DNA of 64,000 nucleotides from DATFVA01 sp963832355 (GTDB lineage Bacteria; Bacteroidota; Ignavibacteria; Ignavibacteriales; Ignavibacteriaceae), in assembly GCA_963832355.1 (NCBI GenBank), contig CAWHTX010000003.1:124001-188000 (forward strand), read 5' to 3'. The notes below the pieces were generated by a model. That model ran no database searches, was not told where the DNA came from, and was given only the letters and a program-made list of their open reading frames with translations. A program made the translations under genes and the position numbers. Positions 9,774 to 18,093 of this stretch are shown here, one piece after another (within the stretch, counting starts at the first letter, position 1; every line of letters begins with the position of its first letter).

Positions 9774-10973
9774 GTGATATATTTATTAAAGCAAAAAATT
9801 CTAACGATAATTAAAAAATCTATTCTTGATTTCTACAGGACAATTGTTTCAGTATCATTCTATGTAATTGATACCTTCATAATGAAACACGATGACAATT
9901 ACCATGAAAGTAGGCTGCTGATAATAAAATTTGATGAATTGGGTGATTATATTCTATTCAGAGATTACTTAAAAGTCATCAGACATTCAAAGAAGTTTAG
10001 AACTTATAAAATCACTTTAGCTGGTAATGTAAAATGGAAGGAATTAAGTGAACATTTTGATGGATCTAATTATGATGAGGCAATATGGATAGATAAGAAA
10101 AAATTTATAACAAATATAATTTATAGAAAAATAATTTTTAATAAAATCTATAACCGGAATTTTGATACAGTACTTAACCCTTCTTCTTCAAGAAATTTTT
10201 TAACTGATGATAGTTTAGTCAGAGTAGCAAAAGCGGCAAAAAGTATTGGATTCGTATCTGATACCGCCAACTCACCCAAACTAATACTTTTTCTTAGCGA
10301 TTCCTTCTATTCAAGGAATATGTTACTCCCCAAGGACTGTTATTTTGAATTCTATAGAAACAAATACTTTTTTGAAACTTTGCTGGAAGAAGAGATAAAT
10401 CTTATAGCCCCTTATTTGGGCGTTGATAATAGAAAAGAGAAAGAAAAGCAGCAGAAATTTGTTTTAGTATCCCCGGGTGCAGGAATAAAATATCGTCAAT
10501 GGTCTGCTAGAAACTATGCAATTATTTCCAATTATATAAATAAAAATTATGGCTATAAATTAAAAATAATCGGAGGTGAATCTGAAAGAGATATATCGAT
10601 AAAAATAATCAATCATTCAGAAATAACAGAAATAGAAGATTTAACTGGCAAAACATCACTCCTAGAATTAATCGATACGATTGCAAGCTCAGGATTGGTA
10701 ATCACCAATGATACAGGCACTTCTCATATATCTGCGGCACTGGGAATAAAAACACTGGTTATATCTAATGGATCGAGGTTTGGGAGATTTAATCCCTATC
10801 CTGACAGGTTAGGATTGGATGTGACCGTTATTTATCCATCTCAGATTATGGATATTATTGATAATAACTATGAAAGTATTCTTAAAGCATTCAAGTATAA
10901 ATCCTACCTTAATATAGATTCAGTTTCACTAAGACAAGTTGAATCAAGTTTAGATGAATTGTTGTCTAAATAA
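9774..10973 (+). CDS. Family 9 glycosyltransferase (heptosyltransferase-like)
   Basis: A 399-residue protein of the GT9/ADP-heptose:LPS heptosyltransferase type, which adds heptose or another sugar to a lipopolysaccharide-like core on the cytoplasmic side. The N-terminal IIKFDELGDYILFRDYL corresponds to the usual RxxxLGDxxxxxP region. The donor-binding C-terminal half has LVSPGAGIKYRQWSARNYA near residues 233-251 and TNDTGTSHISAALGIKTLVI near 312-331, both typical. The start is GTG at 9774; a longer hydrophobic N-terminus than usual (about 40 residues) precedes the domain and may anchor it. It closes the A+T-rich glycan cluster. Confidence 0.87.
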   Translation: MIYLLKQKILTIIKKSILDFYRTIVSVSFYVIDTFIMKHDDNYHESRLLIIKFDELGDYILFRDYLKVIRHSKKFRTYKITLAGNVKWKELSEHFDGSNYDEAIWIDKKKFITNIIYRKIIFNKIYNRNFDTVLNPSSSRNFLTDDSLVRVAKAAKSIGFVSDTANSPKLILFLSDSFYSRNMLLPKDCYFEFYRNKYFFETLLEEEINLIAPYLGVDNRKEKEKQQKFVLVSPGAGIKYRQWSARNYAIISNYINKNYGYKLKIIGGESERDISIKIINHSEITEIEDLTGKTSLLELIDTIASSGLVITNDTGTSHISAALGIKTLVISNGSRFGRFNPYPDRLGLDVTVIYPSQIMDIIDNNYESILKAFKYKSYLNIDSVSLRQVESSLDELLSK

Positions 10974-11498
10974 TCTTTAAAATTCATACAGAGAATGTTA
11001 ATTATTTTCGCCAAATGTAATTCTTGTATTAGGACATATTTTCTAATGATAAGAATGAACCATGGTATTAAATTTTTTGTAATAGTTTCTTAAAAATGTC
11101 AAAGTGTAAAAACCTTTAGTAACTAGTTGCATTAGTTATAAATAATAATTAAATAATTCTAAAGGCAACGTAAGGAGAGCATATCGCGACTGTAGATACA
11201 TCGAATGCGCCACCAGACTTCCTCCTACGAAGTCTTCTTTTTCTTATTGAGATTCTTATCGATTCTTTTTTAAGTCCGTAATCATCAAAGTGAGTCTTAT
11301 AAAGTCCGATGACTATTATTTTTAGATCTGTAGGGTTTCTATTTTTTACTGACATTTCTATCAAGGCCAATACTGATAATTTTAACGTGTAATTATAAAA
11401 AGTGTAATAATTACTAAAATTTGTTGCTTCTAACAAAAGAATTAGCCATATTCATTTGCGTATAAATCCTATTTAATAACAGGTGGTTGGGGCTCAGG
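10974..11498. other. A+T-rich intergenic region
   Basis: About 525 bases without a convincing gene. The only clear structure is the hairpin with a T-rich tail at 11215-11246. A minus-strand open frame (11149-11436) covers the hairpin but shows no recognisable domain and would end inside the structure, so I leave it out. The promoter of the lipoprotein pair should lie near 11440-11480. Confidence 0.5.
11215..11246 (+). terminator. Possible rho-independent terminator
   Basis: AGACTTC at 11215-11221 pairs with GAAGTCT at 11229-11235 around a seven-base loop, followed by TCTTTTTCTT. It lies about 240 bases after the GT9 stop, so it may end a long 3' untranslated region. Confidence 0.35.
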
Positions 11499-12800
11499 AT
11501 GAAATGGACCATTCTTATAGTATTCTTTTCTTTTTCGCTATTATTAAATAGCTGTTCATCAGATATTCCGAATGCACCACAGGAAAGCCAATACGGAGGA
11601 ATCTCATTAAACATCGACAGGGTTCATAAACCTAATAATGTTGTTAGCATATCCGCTTACCTTACAAGGGGAGGTTTTGATACCTTAAGCGGTTATCTCA
11701 ACCTGCTCTCTGATACTACTGCAGATATAACTTTTAGTGAAATAGCGGCAGGAGGCTGGCATCTTAAAGTTGATGCCGCTGATGAACAGGATACGGTGGT
11801 ATACACCGGGGAAACGGATGTTAATATTCTCGCAGGAATAACAACAGATGTATTTCTTACTCTTGAGCCTACCGGGGCAGGATTCGGCAATATTTATATA
11901 TATGTAAACTGGGGTGTACCTGCTAACATGGGCTGGATGGACTTTGGGAATAATCCGATTTTCCGGGCAGATCAGATTCCCTATTTTACTTTAGGAGTAA
12001 GTCAGGCACAGGTTATGTATGACGAAAATAAATATAAAATGTGGTTTATGAATCTGTATTATTCCGGATATGGAGATATCAGTTATGCTGAATCAACTGA
12101 TGGTTATTCATGGCATCTGGCATCGCCAAATCCGGTGCTTACTGCTGGTGAGTTCGGGACATGGGATAGTTATACGGTTGGAATGGGATATGTCTATAAA
12201 GAAGACGGACTTTATAAGCTATACTATATCGGTACCAGTGATCATCCTATGTACGGAATGAGACAGATCGGACTGGCTACCTCTACTGATGGAATAAACT
12301 GGACAAAATATGCTGATCCCGTTCTGCAGGCCAATTATTCCGAGTATTTTATGGGAGTCCATGGTATGGTTAAAAAAGATGGAACCTATTATATGTACTA
12401 TGACTCAGCACCTGCAAATGATTATGAATTTGTCATTAATCTGGCTACTTCCTCTGATGGAATAAACTGGACAAGGTATCCGAATAACCCAATTGTGGTG
12501 CCCAGTCAATACTGGGAGGGCAATAGTATATTGTATCCTTCTATAATCGAAGAGAATAATAGTTTTAAAATGGTATATGGCGATGGAGTGCACAGTGCCC
12601 TGGGTATGGCATATTCATCTGATGGGATAAACTGGACTAAAGACCAGGGAAACCCGTTTTTCACTACCTCAGATGTACATAACGGATGGACTTACAAGGT
12701 CAGCTATCCATTTTGCGTGAAGCTGAATAATCAGTACCGTCTGTATTACACAGGAACGGATTACAATAACTTATTACAGCTGGGCGTGGCAATACATTAG
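11499..12800 (+). CDS. Lipoprotein with N-terminal beta-sandwich and beta-propeller (GH43/GH32-like) domain
   Basis: A secreted lipoprotein: the hydrophobic leader ends at the lipobox LLNSC. I choose ATG at 11499 because GGGG lies just upstream and the leader begins there; an in-frame TTG at 11487 is less likely. Residues about 30-140 form a beta-rich domain (LNIDRVHKPNNVVS, DAADEQDTVVYTG, FLTLEPTGAG). The rest has repeated blades marked by YAESTDGYSWH, LATSTDGINWTKY, LATSSDGINWTRY and YSSDGINWTKD, with NPI/NPV and KMWF/KLYY motifs, the pattern of five-bladed propellers of glycosidase clans GH-F/GH-J. Catalytic acids could not be assigned, so it may bind or cleave glycans. It is followed by a paralogue. 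Confidence 0.8.
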   Translation: MKWTILIVFFSFSLLLNSCSSDIPNAPQESQYGGISLNIDRVHKPNNVVSISAYLTRGGFDTLSGYLNLLSDTTADITFSEIAAGGWHLKVDAADEQDTVVYTGETDVNILAGITTDVFLTLEPTGAGFGNIYIYVNWGVPANMGWMDFGNNPIFRADQIPYFTLGVSQAQVMYDENKYKMWFMNLYYSGYGDISYAESTDGYSWHLASPNPVLTAGEFGTWDSYTVGMGYVYKEDGLYKLYYIGTSDHPMYGMRQIGLATSTDGINWTKYADPVLQANYSEYFMGVHGMVKKDGTYYMYYDSAPANDYEFVINLATSSDGINWTRYPNNPIVVPSQYWEGNSILYPSIIEENNSFKMVYGDGVHSALGMAYSSDGINWTKDQGNPFFTTSDVHNGWTYKVSYPFCVKLNNQYRLYYTGTDYNNLLQLGVAIH

Positions 12801-12855
12801 TTTCCTTATGAGAAATTACACAAAATAATCAATTTAAATTAGATGGGGCTTATTC

Positions 12856-14154
12856 ATGAATAGGATCTTTTTTCTTCTCATATTATTCTGTGCGCTATTA
12901 ATCAATAGCTGTTCAAGTAACACTCCTGTAACTCCTGATGAGAATCAACAGGGAGGTATAGTGCTTAATATAGATCGCGTTCATAAACCGGATAATGTTG
13001 TGAGTGTGACTGCTTACATCACCAGGGAGAATTTTGATTCCTTGAGCGGATCGTTGAACCTGCTTTCGGATACGACCGCAGATATCACATTTAATAATGT
13101 TGCTGCTGGAGGCTGGCATCTTAGGGTGGACGCCGCTGATGAACAAGATACGGTTGTATACACTGGTGAAACGGATGTAAATATTCTTGCAGGGATAACA
13201 ACCGAGGTGTACCTTACACTTGAACCTACCGGAGCGGGGTATGGGAATATTTATATTTATGTCAACTGGGGTGTTCCTCCAAATATGAACTGGATTGACT
13301 ATCCTGCAAACCCTATAATATCTCCTACCGTGATTCCAAACATCCCGCTAGGAGTAATTAGGTCCAAAGTGTATCTTGAAGACGGGCAGTATAAGATGTG
13401 GTTTACAAGCACCTACAATTCTGCAAGTATGAATACCTGGTATGCAACATCTCAGGATGGACTTAATTGGCAGTTGGGAAGCAACAATCCTGTCTTGACT
13501 AAAGGAAATCCTGGCACCTGGGACGATTATTCTGCCATATCAGGGCCTGTAATCAAAGTTGGTAATGAATATAAAATGTATTACATGGGATTTCAAAGTG
13601 AGTATGACTACTGGCATATAGGTCTGGCAACTTCAACAGACGGTATAAACTGGACAAAGAATCCCTATCCTGTGGTTCATGCTGCTCCTGATGAGGTACA
13701 AATCATGCCTAGTGAAGTTCTCCTGGTAAATGATACCTACTACTTATATTATTCAGTGAGGCAAAAACCTTATTATGATATCAGACTGGCGACCTCATCT
13801 GATGGTATTAACTTTACGAAATACTATGGAAATCCTATTCTAGTAGCTGAATACAATTGGGAAGGAACTGGGGTTTATTCTCCCTCGATTATATATGACA
13901 ATGATCAGTACAAGATGATATATGCAAATATTAATGAACCTGGAGGTGCATTGGGCATGGCGTATTCGAGTGATGGGATTAATTGGATTAAAGATCTTGG
14001 AAATCCATTTTTCTCAAATGCAGACATACAAAATAATTGGTGTAACAGAATTACTTATCCATTTTGGCGAAAATATAATAATCAGTATAGGATTTATTAT
14101 ACAGGAAACACGTTTGGATACTATATTGCCAAGATAGGTGTTATTTTGAAATGA
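12856..14154 (+). CDS. Lipoprotein paralogue of the preceding gene, beta-propeller domain
   Basis: A 432-residue lipoprotein with leader MNRIFFLLILFCALLINSC, cleaved before the Cys of INSC. It matches the gene at 11499 almost residue for residue over about residues 35-140 (LNIDRVHKP, NLLSDTTADITF, DAADEQDTVVYTGETDVN), whereas the propeller half has diverged, though the blade motifs SQDGLNWQ, STDGINWTK, SSDGINFTK and SSDGINWIK remain. Spacing of 55 bases and the same orientation suggest co-transcription after tandem duplication. GGGG seven bases before the ATG serves as ribosome-binding site. Likely anchored in the outer membrane, glycan-binding or glycan-cleaving; substrate unknown. Confidence 0.8.
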   Translation: MNRIFFLLILFCALLINSCSSNTPVTPDENQQGGIVLNIDRVHKPDNVVSVTAYITRENFDSLSGSLNLLSDTTADITFNNVAAGGWHLRVDAADEQDTVVYTGETDVNILAGITTEVYLTLEPTGAGYGNIYIYVNWGVPPNMNWIDYPANPIISPTVIPNIPLGVIRSKVYLEDGQYKMWFTSTYNSASMNTWYATSQDGLNWQLGSNNPVLTKGNPGTWDDYSAISGPVIKVGNEYKMYYMGFQSEYDYWHIGLATSTDGINWTKNPYPVVHAAPDEVQIMPSEVLLVNDTYYLYYSVRQKPYYDIRLATSSDGINFTKYYGNPILVAEYNWEGTGVYSPSIIYDNDQYKMIYANINEPGGALGMAYSSDGINWIKDLGNPFFSNADIQNNWCNRITYPFWRKYNNQYRIYYTGNTFGYYIAKIGVILK

Positions 14155-14157
14155 TCA

Positions 14158-15435
14158 TTAAATATTAGATTTATCTCTTCCCTGGTGATCAAGTATTTCA
14201 CCAAACTTAGCTGCGATGTTTTTGCGGTCGAACTCTTTAACGAGCTGTAAATCAGTATGAAATGAGTCTGCCTTCTCAAAAAATTCTTTCGGGTCTTCAT
14301 CATATCTGAAGATCATTCCGCTGTTCGTTTTCTCCAGAATATTTTTTACTTCTTCATTATCATCACCAAAGGCTAAGATGGGTTTGCCGGTCCTCAGGTA
14401 TTCGAATAGTTTTCCCGGGACATGTCTTTTCTCAGTTGCGCAGACCAGCAGGTAATCCGCTTTCATAAGGCTGCTTAACATTTCTTTGTATGGAAGAAAG
14501 CCTGCAAAATCAGTCTTTCCTGAAAGCTCGTTCTTTTCAATTTCATTTTTTATAACAGGACTAACGGTCCCGATAAATTTAATCTTTAGATCCTCTCCGG
14601 AAGATTTCTCTTTGATTCTCTTCCACAAAAGGGGAGGGTTCTGATAATCGAAAATGTTCCCCGCATGCATCAAGAGCTTAAAGCCCTTGTTATTTCTTTC
14701 CCACCCCACTCCCTCAAAATCTTCTTCATTATAACCCCAGTAGAGAACGTTCGATTTACCTTCAAGGAAAGGGTACTTTTTCTGATAATTCTCAAGAGTT
14801 GTTTTAGTTACAAAAACAACCGATGATGCGTTTGTCATAACCGATTTTTCAAGATGATTATCAAGCGCCAGCGTCGGCGAACTCCGCTTAAAATTTCGGT
14901 AGTAGATGATATCCACCCAGGGATCGATCAGGACAGGAATATGCGGAATTGAATTGTCTTTACTTAGCTTCATACCTATCAGGTGAGTACTATGAGGGGG
15001 ACCTATAGTTACTATTGCAGAAAAATCACCTCCCTTTAGTATCTCTCTCCCTTTTTTTACTGCAGATAAATACCAGCCGATTCTCGCATCAGGGACGAAT
15101 ATATTCATCCGTATCCAAATTGAAAGCTTGTGGGATAAGCTTTTATTTTCTGTAGATATAGCTTCCGAAGCTACAAGCTGCTCGTCCTTTTGCTTTCCGG
15201 TAAATCGCCGGTATACATTAAAAGGCTCCAGTGCTTTGGATTTATAAACTTTCAGCCCAGGATCAACTTCCTTCAGCAAACTCTCATCCTTCTGAGTGAA
15301 AGATTCATTCTCGACTGTGAGCACCTCAGGCTGCCAGCCGGCTGCAGGCAGATATTTTATAATACTCAGTGGCCAGTGCAGTGTGGCTTTACCAGACGGA
15401 GGCCAGAAATATGTTATGAACAGAACCTTTTTCAT
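14158..15435 (-). CDS. Family 4 glycosyltransferase
   Basis: A 425-residue GT-B enzyme. The N-terminus MKKVLFITYFWPPSGKATLH is typical of GT4 proteins of the WbuB/capsule type, with the glycine-containing acceptor loop near residues 10-16. The donor domain shows KLLMHAGNIFDYQN near 253, FIGTVSP, and the nucleotide-sugar motif VPGKLFEYLRTGKPILAFG near 355-373, where the Glu of FEYL corresponds to the conserved E of the EX7E element. Sugar and acceptor are unknown. Its start immediately follows the stop of the methyltransferase at 15436, so the two form a minus-strand operon converging on the lipoprotein genes, only three bases from the 12856-14154 gene. Confidence 0.88.
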   Translation of the reverse strand: MKKVLFITYFWPPSGKATLHWPLSIIKYLPAAGWQPEVLTVENESFTQKDESLLKEVDPGLKVYKSKALEPFNVYRRFTGKQKDEQLVASEAISTENKSLSHKLSIWIRMNIFVPDARIGWYLSAVKKGREILKGGDFSAIVTIGPPHSTHLIGMKLSKDNSIPHIPVLIDPWVDIIYYRNFKRSSPTLALDNHLEKSVMTNASSVVFVTKTTLENYQKKYPFLEGKSNVLYWGYNEEDFEGVGWERNNKGFKLLMHAGNIFDYQNPPLLWKRIKEKSSGEDLKIKFIGTVSPVIKNEIEKNELSGKTDFAGFLPYKEMLSSLMKADYLLVCATEKRHVPGKLFEYLRTGKPILAFGDDNEEVKNILEKTNSGMIFRYDEDPKEFFEKADSFHTDLQLVKEFDRKNIAAKFGEILDHQGRDKSNI

Positions 15436-16032
15436 TTATAATTTTTTACCGATATACCTTATGACTGCAGCCTCACCCGAATGATATTTGCTTTCATTTA
15501 AATGAACAAATTCCTTTGTCAGTTTTTCAGTTTTCAAGCCCCTGAAATTTTCTTCTATTTCTTCAGGTGAATAAAGCATATCATAATTCTGCGGACCCCC
15601 GGAGTCTTTCCCAAGCTGTTCCTTTGCATACACTTCCAGAATTATTTTTCCACCGTGCTTCAGGGAATCAGCCGCTCTTTTGTGCACTAGTTTTGATAGC
15701 TCAGGATTCAAATGCATAAATATCATCGAGACAGCATCATATTTCTCAGGATCAGGATGAAAATCCTCCAGATCGGTCACCGTAAAATTTATCACTACAT
15801 TCTTTTCAGAGGCAAACCTTAAAGCCTTCTCTTTTGCTACAGGACTGAAATCAACCGCATCAACTTTCCAGCCTAGAGAGGCAGCATATACACCGTTCCT
15901 TCCTTCACCTTCGGCTAATGCAAGAAGTTTTCCCGGTTTGAGCTTGTCTATCTCCGATTTGAAAAACTCATTCGGTTCAATGCCATACACAAAATCATCT
16001 GAAGAGTAGCGGTTATCCCAAAATTCATTCAT
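15436..16032 (-). CDS. Small class I SAM-dependent methyltransferase (TehB-like)
   Basis: A 198-residue protein that starts MNEFWDNRYSSDDFVYGIEPN, a signature of small TehB/thiopurine-type methyltransferases, and carries motif I as LALAEGEGRNGVYAASLGW near residues 37-55, then VDAVDFSP and motif IV DAVSMIFMHL. Known relatives methylate small molecules or tellurite/selenite-type oxyanions; the actual substrate is not evident. It is the first gene of a two-gene minus-strand unit with the GT4 enzyme. The intergenic stretch upstream contains inverted repeats that might affect its transcription. Confidence 0.82.
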   Translation of the reverse strand: MNEFWDNRYSSDDFVYGIEPNEFFKSEIDKLKPGKLLALAEGEGRNGVYAASLGWKVDAVDFSPVAKEKALRFASEKNVVINFTVTDLEDFHPDPEKYDAVSMIFMHLNPELSKLVHKRAADSLKHGGKIILEVYAKEQLGKDSGGPQNYDMLYSPEEIEENFRGLKTEKLTKEFVHLNESKYHSGEAAVIRYIGKKL

Positions 16033-16115
16033 ATTACACTATATTGTTTTATATCTTACAAATTTAATCAGAAACTGAAGTAAATAGAAATATGACCGCA
16101 TAGTTACAATTGTAG

Positions 16116-16180
16116 ATCCTCAACGAGGATCGGTGAAAAGTTTTTTGCATGATTTACAATAATTAATCCTCTACGAGGAT
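16116..16180. repeat. Two copies of a 15-base palindrome 50 bp apart
   Basis: ATCCTCAACGAGGAT at 16116-16130 and ATCCTCTACGAGGAT at 16166-16180 are perfect inverted repeats with 6-bp arms and a 3-base loop; they differ only in the loop. They lie between divergent genes. Confidence 0.8.
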
Positions 16181-16268
16181 GTGGAAGTAGTGTTCTCGGA
16201 TGTGGAATTAACTTTTTTGCTAAGGATTTATATTAAAGATTTGGAATTAGTTTTTGAGATATGGAACA
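16125..16268 (+). repeat. Degenerate direct repeats of a GGATGTGGAATTAG type
   Basis: Five imperfect copies of a roughly 24-base unit (gaggat-cggtgaaaag, gaggatgtggaagtag, cggatgtggaattaac, aagatttggaattag, gagatatggaac), most followed by a T-rich stretch, begin at about 16125, 16175, 16198, 16227 and 16256. They occupy the region just upstream of the type III PKS gene. Confidence 0.5.
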
Positions 16269-16321
16269 AATTCACTCAATCTCTTTGTTAGTATTATACA
16301 ACATATAAAACCGAAAGAAAT

Positions 16322-17410
16322 ATGTTAATAGATATTGAAACTGCATCCCCACCTTATATTGTCACCCAGGAAAAAGCTGCCTCTGAGCTTAAAAAACGAA
16401 TGACAGGCAGTACTGCTGCATCAAGACTAATTGATATTGCCGCACTTCATTCAGGAATCGATCGCCGCTTAATCGTAATTCCTGATGCCGAGGAGGAAGC
16501 AGAAGAAAAATTTTATTCTGATACCGGCAGCTATATTTCCCCTGATACACAGAAAAGAATGAATGAATATGAAAAATGGTCGAAGATACTGACTAAAAAT
16601 GCTGTGGAGAAAGTTATTAAGAAAACTGACTTTCGTCCTGAAGAACTTGATAAAATAATTACTATAAGTTGTACAGGTTTCTTTGCACCTGGAATTGATT
16701 ACTTTTTGATCAATGAGTTTAATCTTCGCCCCGACATTAAAAGAATGAATATCGGCTTTATGGGATGCGCGGCTTCGCTGATCGGATTTGATTCGGTGCT
16801 TCAGCTGCTGAATAAATCAGAAGAAAATAATACCTTATTGGTCTCGGTTGAACTTTGCAGTCTTCACCTTCAGACGGAACCAAGCCGCGACAACATAATG
16901 GCAAATCTTATCTTCGCTGATGGTGCCGCCGCCGCTTTGTTCTCAAATAATAAGAAATATGCCCCGAAAGCAAAGCTTGATCTAATCAGCACCGATTCAT
17001 TCTTATTTAGGAATTCATCAGAATATATGGGATGGAAAATCGGTAATAACGGATTCGAAATGATACTTTCATCAGACCTTCCAAAAATAATTCTGAATGA
17101 AGCAGTGCCTGCACTAAAGAATCAGCTTAAGCAGCGGGGCATTGAGGTCGACTCAGTAAAACATTGGGCACTTCATCCCGGCGGGAGAGCTATTCTGGAT
17201 TCGCTGCAGTCGGGACTTAATCTCACAGAGGCCCAGGTGCTTCCTTCAAGAACCGTATTAAAAAACTATGGTAATCTATCATCGGCTTCAATCTTATTCG
17301 TATTAAAGGAAATACTGAACTCCGGTAAAGTGAAGAAGGATGAATTGTGCTGTGCTGTTGCTTTTGGTCCGGGGTTAACAATGGAAACTGCATTCTTCCG
17401 GGGACACTGA
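16322..17410 (+). CDS. Type III polyketide synthase (chalcone/stilbene synthase family)
   Basis: A 362-residue cytoplasmic homodimer-forming enzyme that extends a CoA starter with malonyl-CoA and cyclises the product, commonly to alkylpyrones or alkylresorcinols in bacteria. The triad is visible: Cys149 in GFMGCAASL, His285 in LHPGGRAILD and Asn318 in NYGNLSSAS. The N-terminal half has ISCTGFFAPGID and the FADGAAAALF motif near 198-207. Length is normal. Its stop TGA overlaps the ATG of the methyltransferase (TGATG), and a FAD oxidoreductase follows, so the product is probably methylated and oxidised, as in bacterial alkylresorcinol-to-quinone pathways; that assignment is inference. Confidence 0.93.
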   Translation: MLIDIETASPPYIVTQEKAASELKKRMTGSTAASRLIDIAALHSGIDRRLIVIPDAEEEAEEKFYSDTGSYISPDTQKRMNEYEKWSKILTKNAVEKVIKKTDFRPEELDKIITISCTGFFAPGIDYFLINEFNLRPDIKRMNIGFMGCAASLIGFDSVLQLLNKSEENNTLLVSVELCSLHLQTEPSRDNIMANLIFADGAAAALFSNNKKYAPKAKLDLISTDSFLFRNSSEYMGWKIGNNGFEMILSSDLPKIILNEAVPALKNQLKQRGIEVDSVKHWALHPGGRAILDSLQSGLNLTEAQVLPSRTVLKNYGNLSSASILFVLKEILNSGKVKKDELCCAVAFGPGLTMETAFFRGH

Positions 17411-18093
17411 TGTTCTTAAAAAGAAGCTCGAAGCAGGAATTGATGGATGATTTCTCGCTTGCTGATAAGAGAATTGAAACCGCACTCAGGGAACTTCATT
17501 TGATAAACAGGTTCTTAGGAGGTATTTCTGTTTCTGAACAAGGGATAAGAAATTTACTTAATAATCAAAACTCAACCATAAAAATTCTTGATATAGGCGG
17601 GGGAGGCTCGGACGTGTTGTCTGATTTAAAAGAAAAATATCCCCTGAATATTTTTTCTATAGATCTTAATGAATATTCCTGTCATTATCAGAAAAGACGA
17701 CATCCCGATCATGAGGTTATTTGTGCGGATGCATTGAAGCTTCCTTTTCAGCGAGGATCATTTGATGTCATTCATGCTTCACTTTTCTTTCATCATTTCA
17801 GTGAGGAGGAGATGATCACAATGCTCAAACATCTTCTATTAATATCGAGGAGAGGAATTATCATTAATGACCTTCGAAGGAATGTTCTCGCTTATGCAGG
17901 GATAAGGCTTCTCTCGATTCTATTCTCCAGGAGTGCATTTGTAAAAAATGATGGCCCACTTTCTGTTCTCAAGGCATTTAGTAGAAATGAACTTGCTTCA
18001 GTATTTTCCCGCGCAGGGATCAAAAAGTATATAATGAAGAGAATGTGGGCGTTCAGATTTTTAGTAATTATACCCGCGAACCAATATGAATAA
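17410..18093 (+). CDS. SAM-dependent methyltransferase of the polyketide cluster
   Basis: Class I methyltransferase of 227 residues when started at ATG 17410, which overlaps the PKS stop. A longer frame to 17347 exists but lies inside the PKS gene. Motif I is KILDIGGGGSDVLSDL near residues 57-72, then IFSIDLNEYS, and FDVIHASLFFHHFSEEEM near 118-135. LLISRRGIIINDLRRN and a following hydrophobic segment resemble methyltransferases found next to type III PKS genes. It probably methylates the polyketide or its quinone product. Its last eight bases overlap the oxidoreductase gene, giving strong translational coupling. Confidence 0.87.
   Translation: MFLKRSSKQELMDDFSLADKRIETALRELHLINRFLGGISVSEQGIRNLLNNQNSTIKILDIGGGGSDVLSDLKEKYPLNIFSIDLNEYSCHYQKRRHPDHEVICADALKLPFQRGSFDVIHASLFFHHFSEEEMITMLKHLLLISRRGIIINDLRRNVLAYAGIRLLSILFSRSAFVKNDGPLSVLKAFSRNELASVFSRAGIKKYIMKRMWAFRFLVIIPANQYE

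Noticed and set aside
11149..11436. Open frame of 95 codons on the minus strand near the terminator-like hairpin
   Set aside because: Basic, biased composition, overlaps the hairpin, no ribosome-binding site; treated as noncoding.
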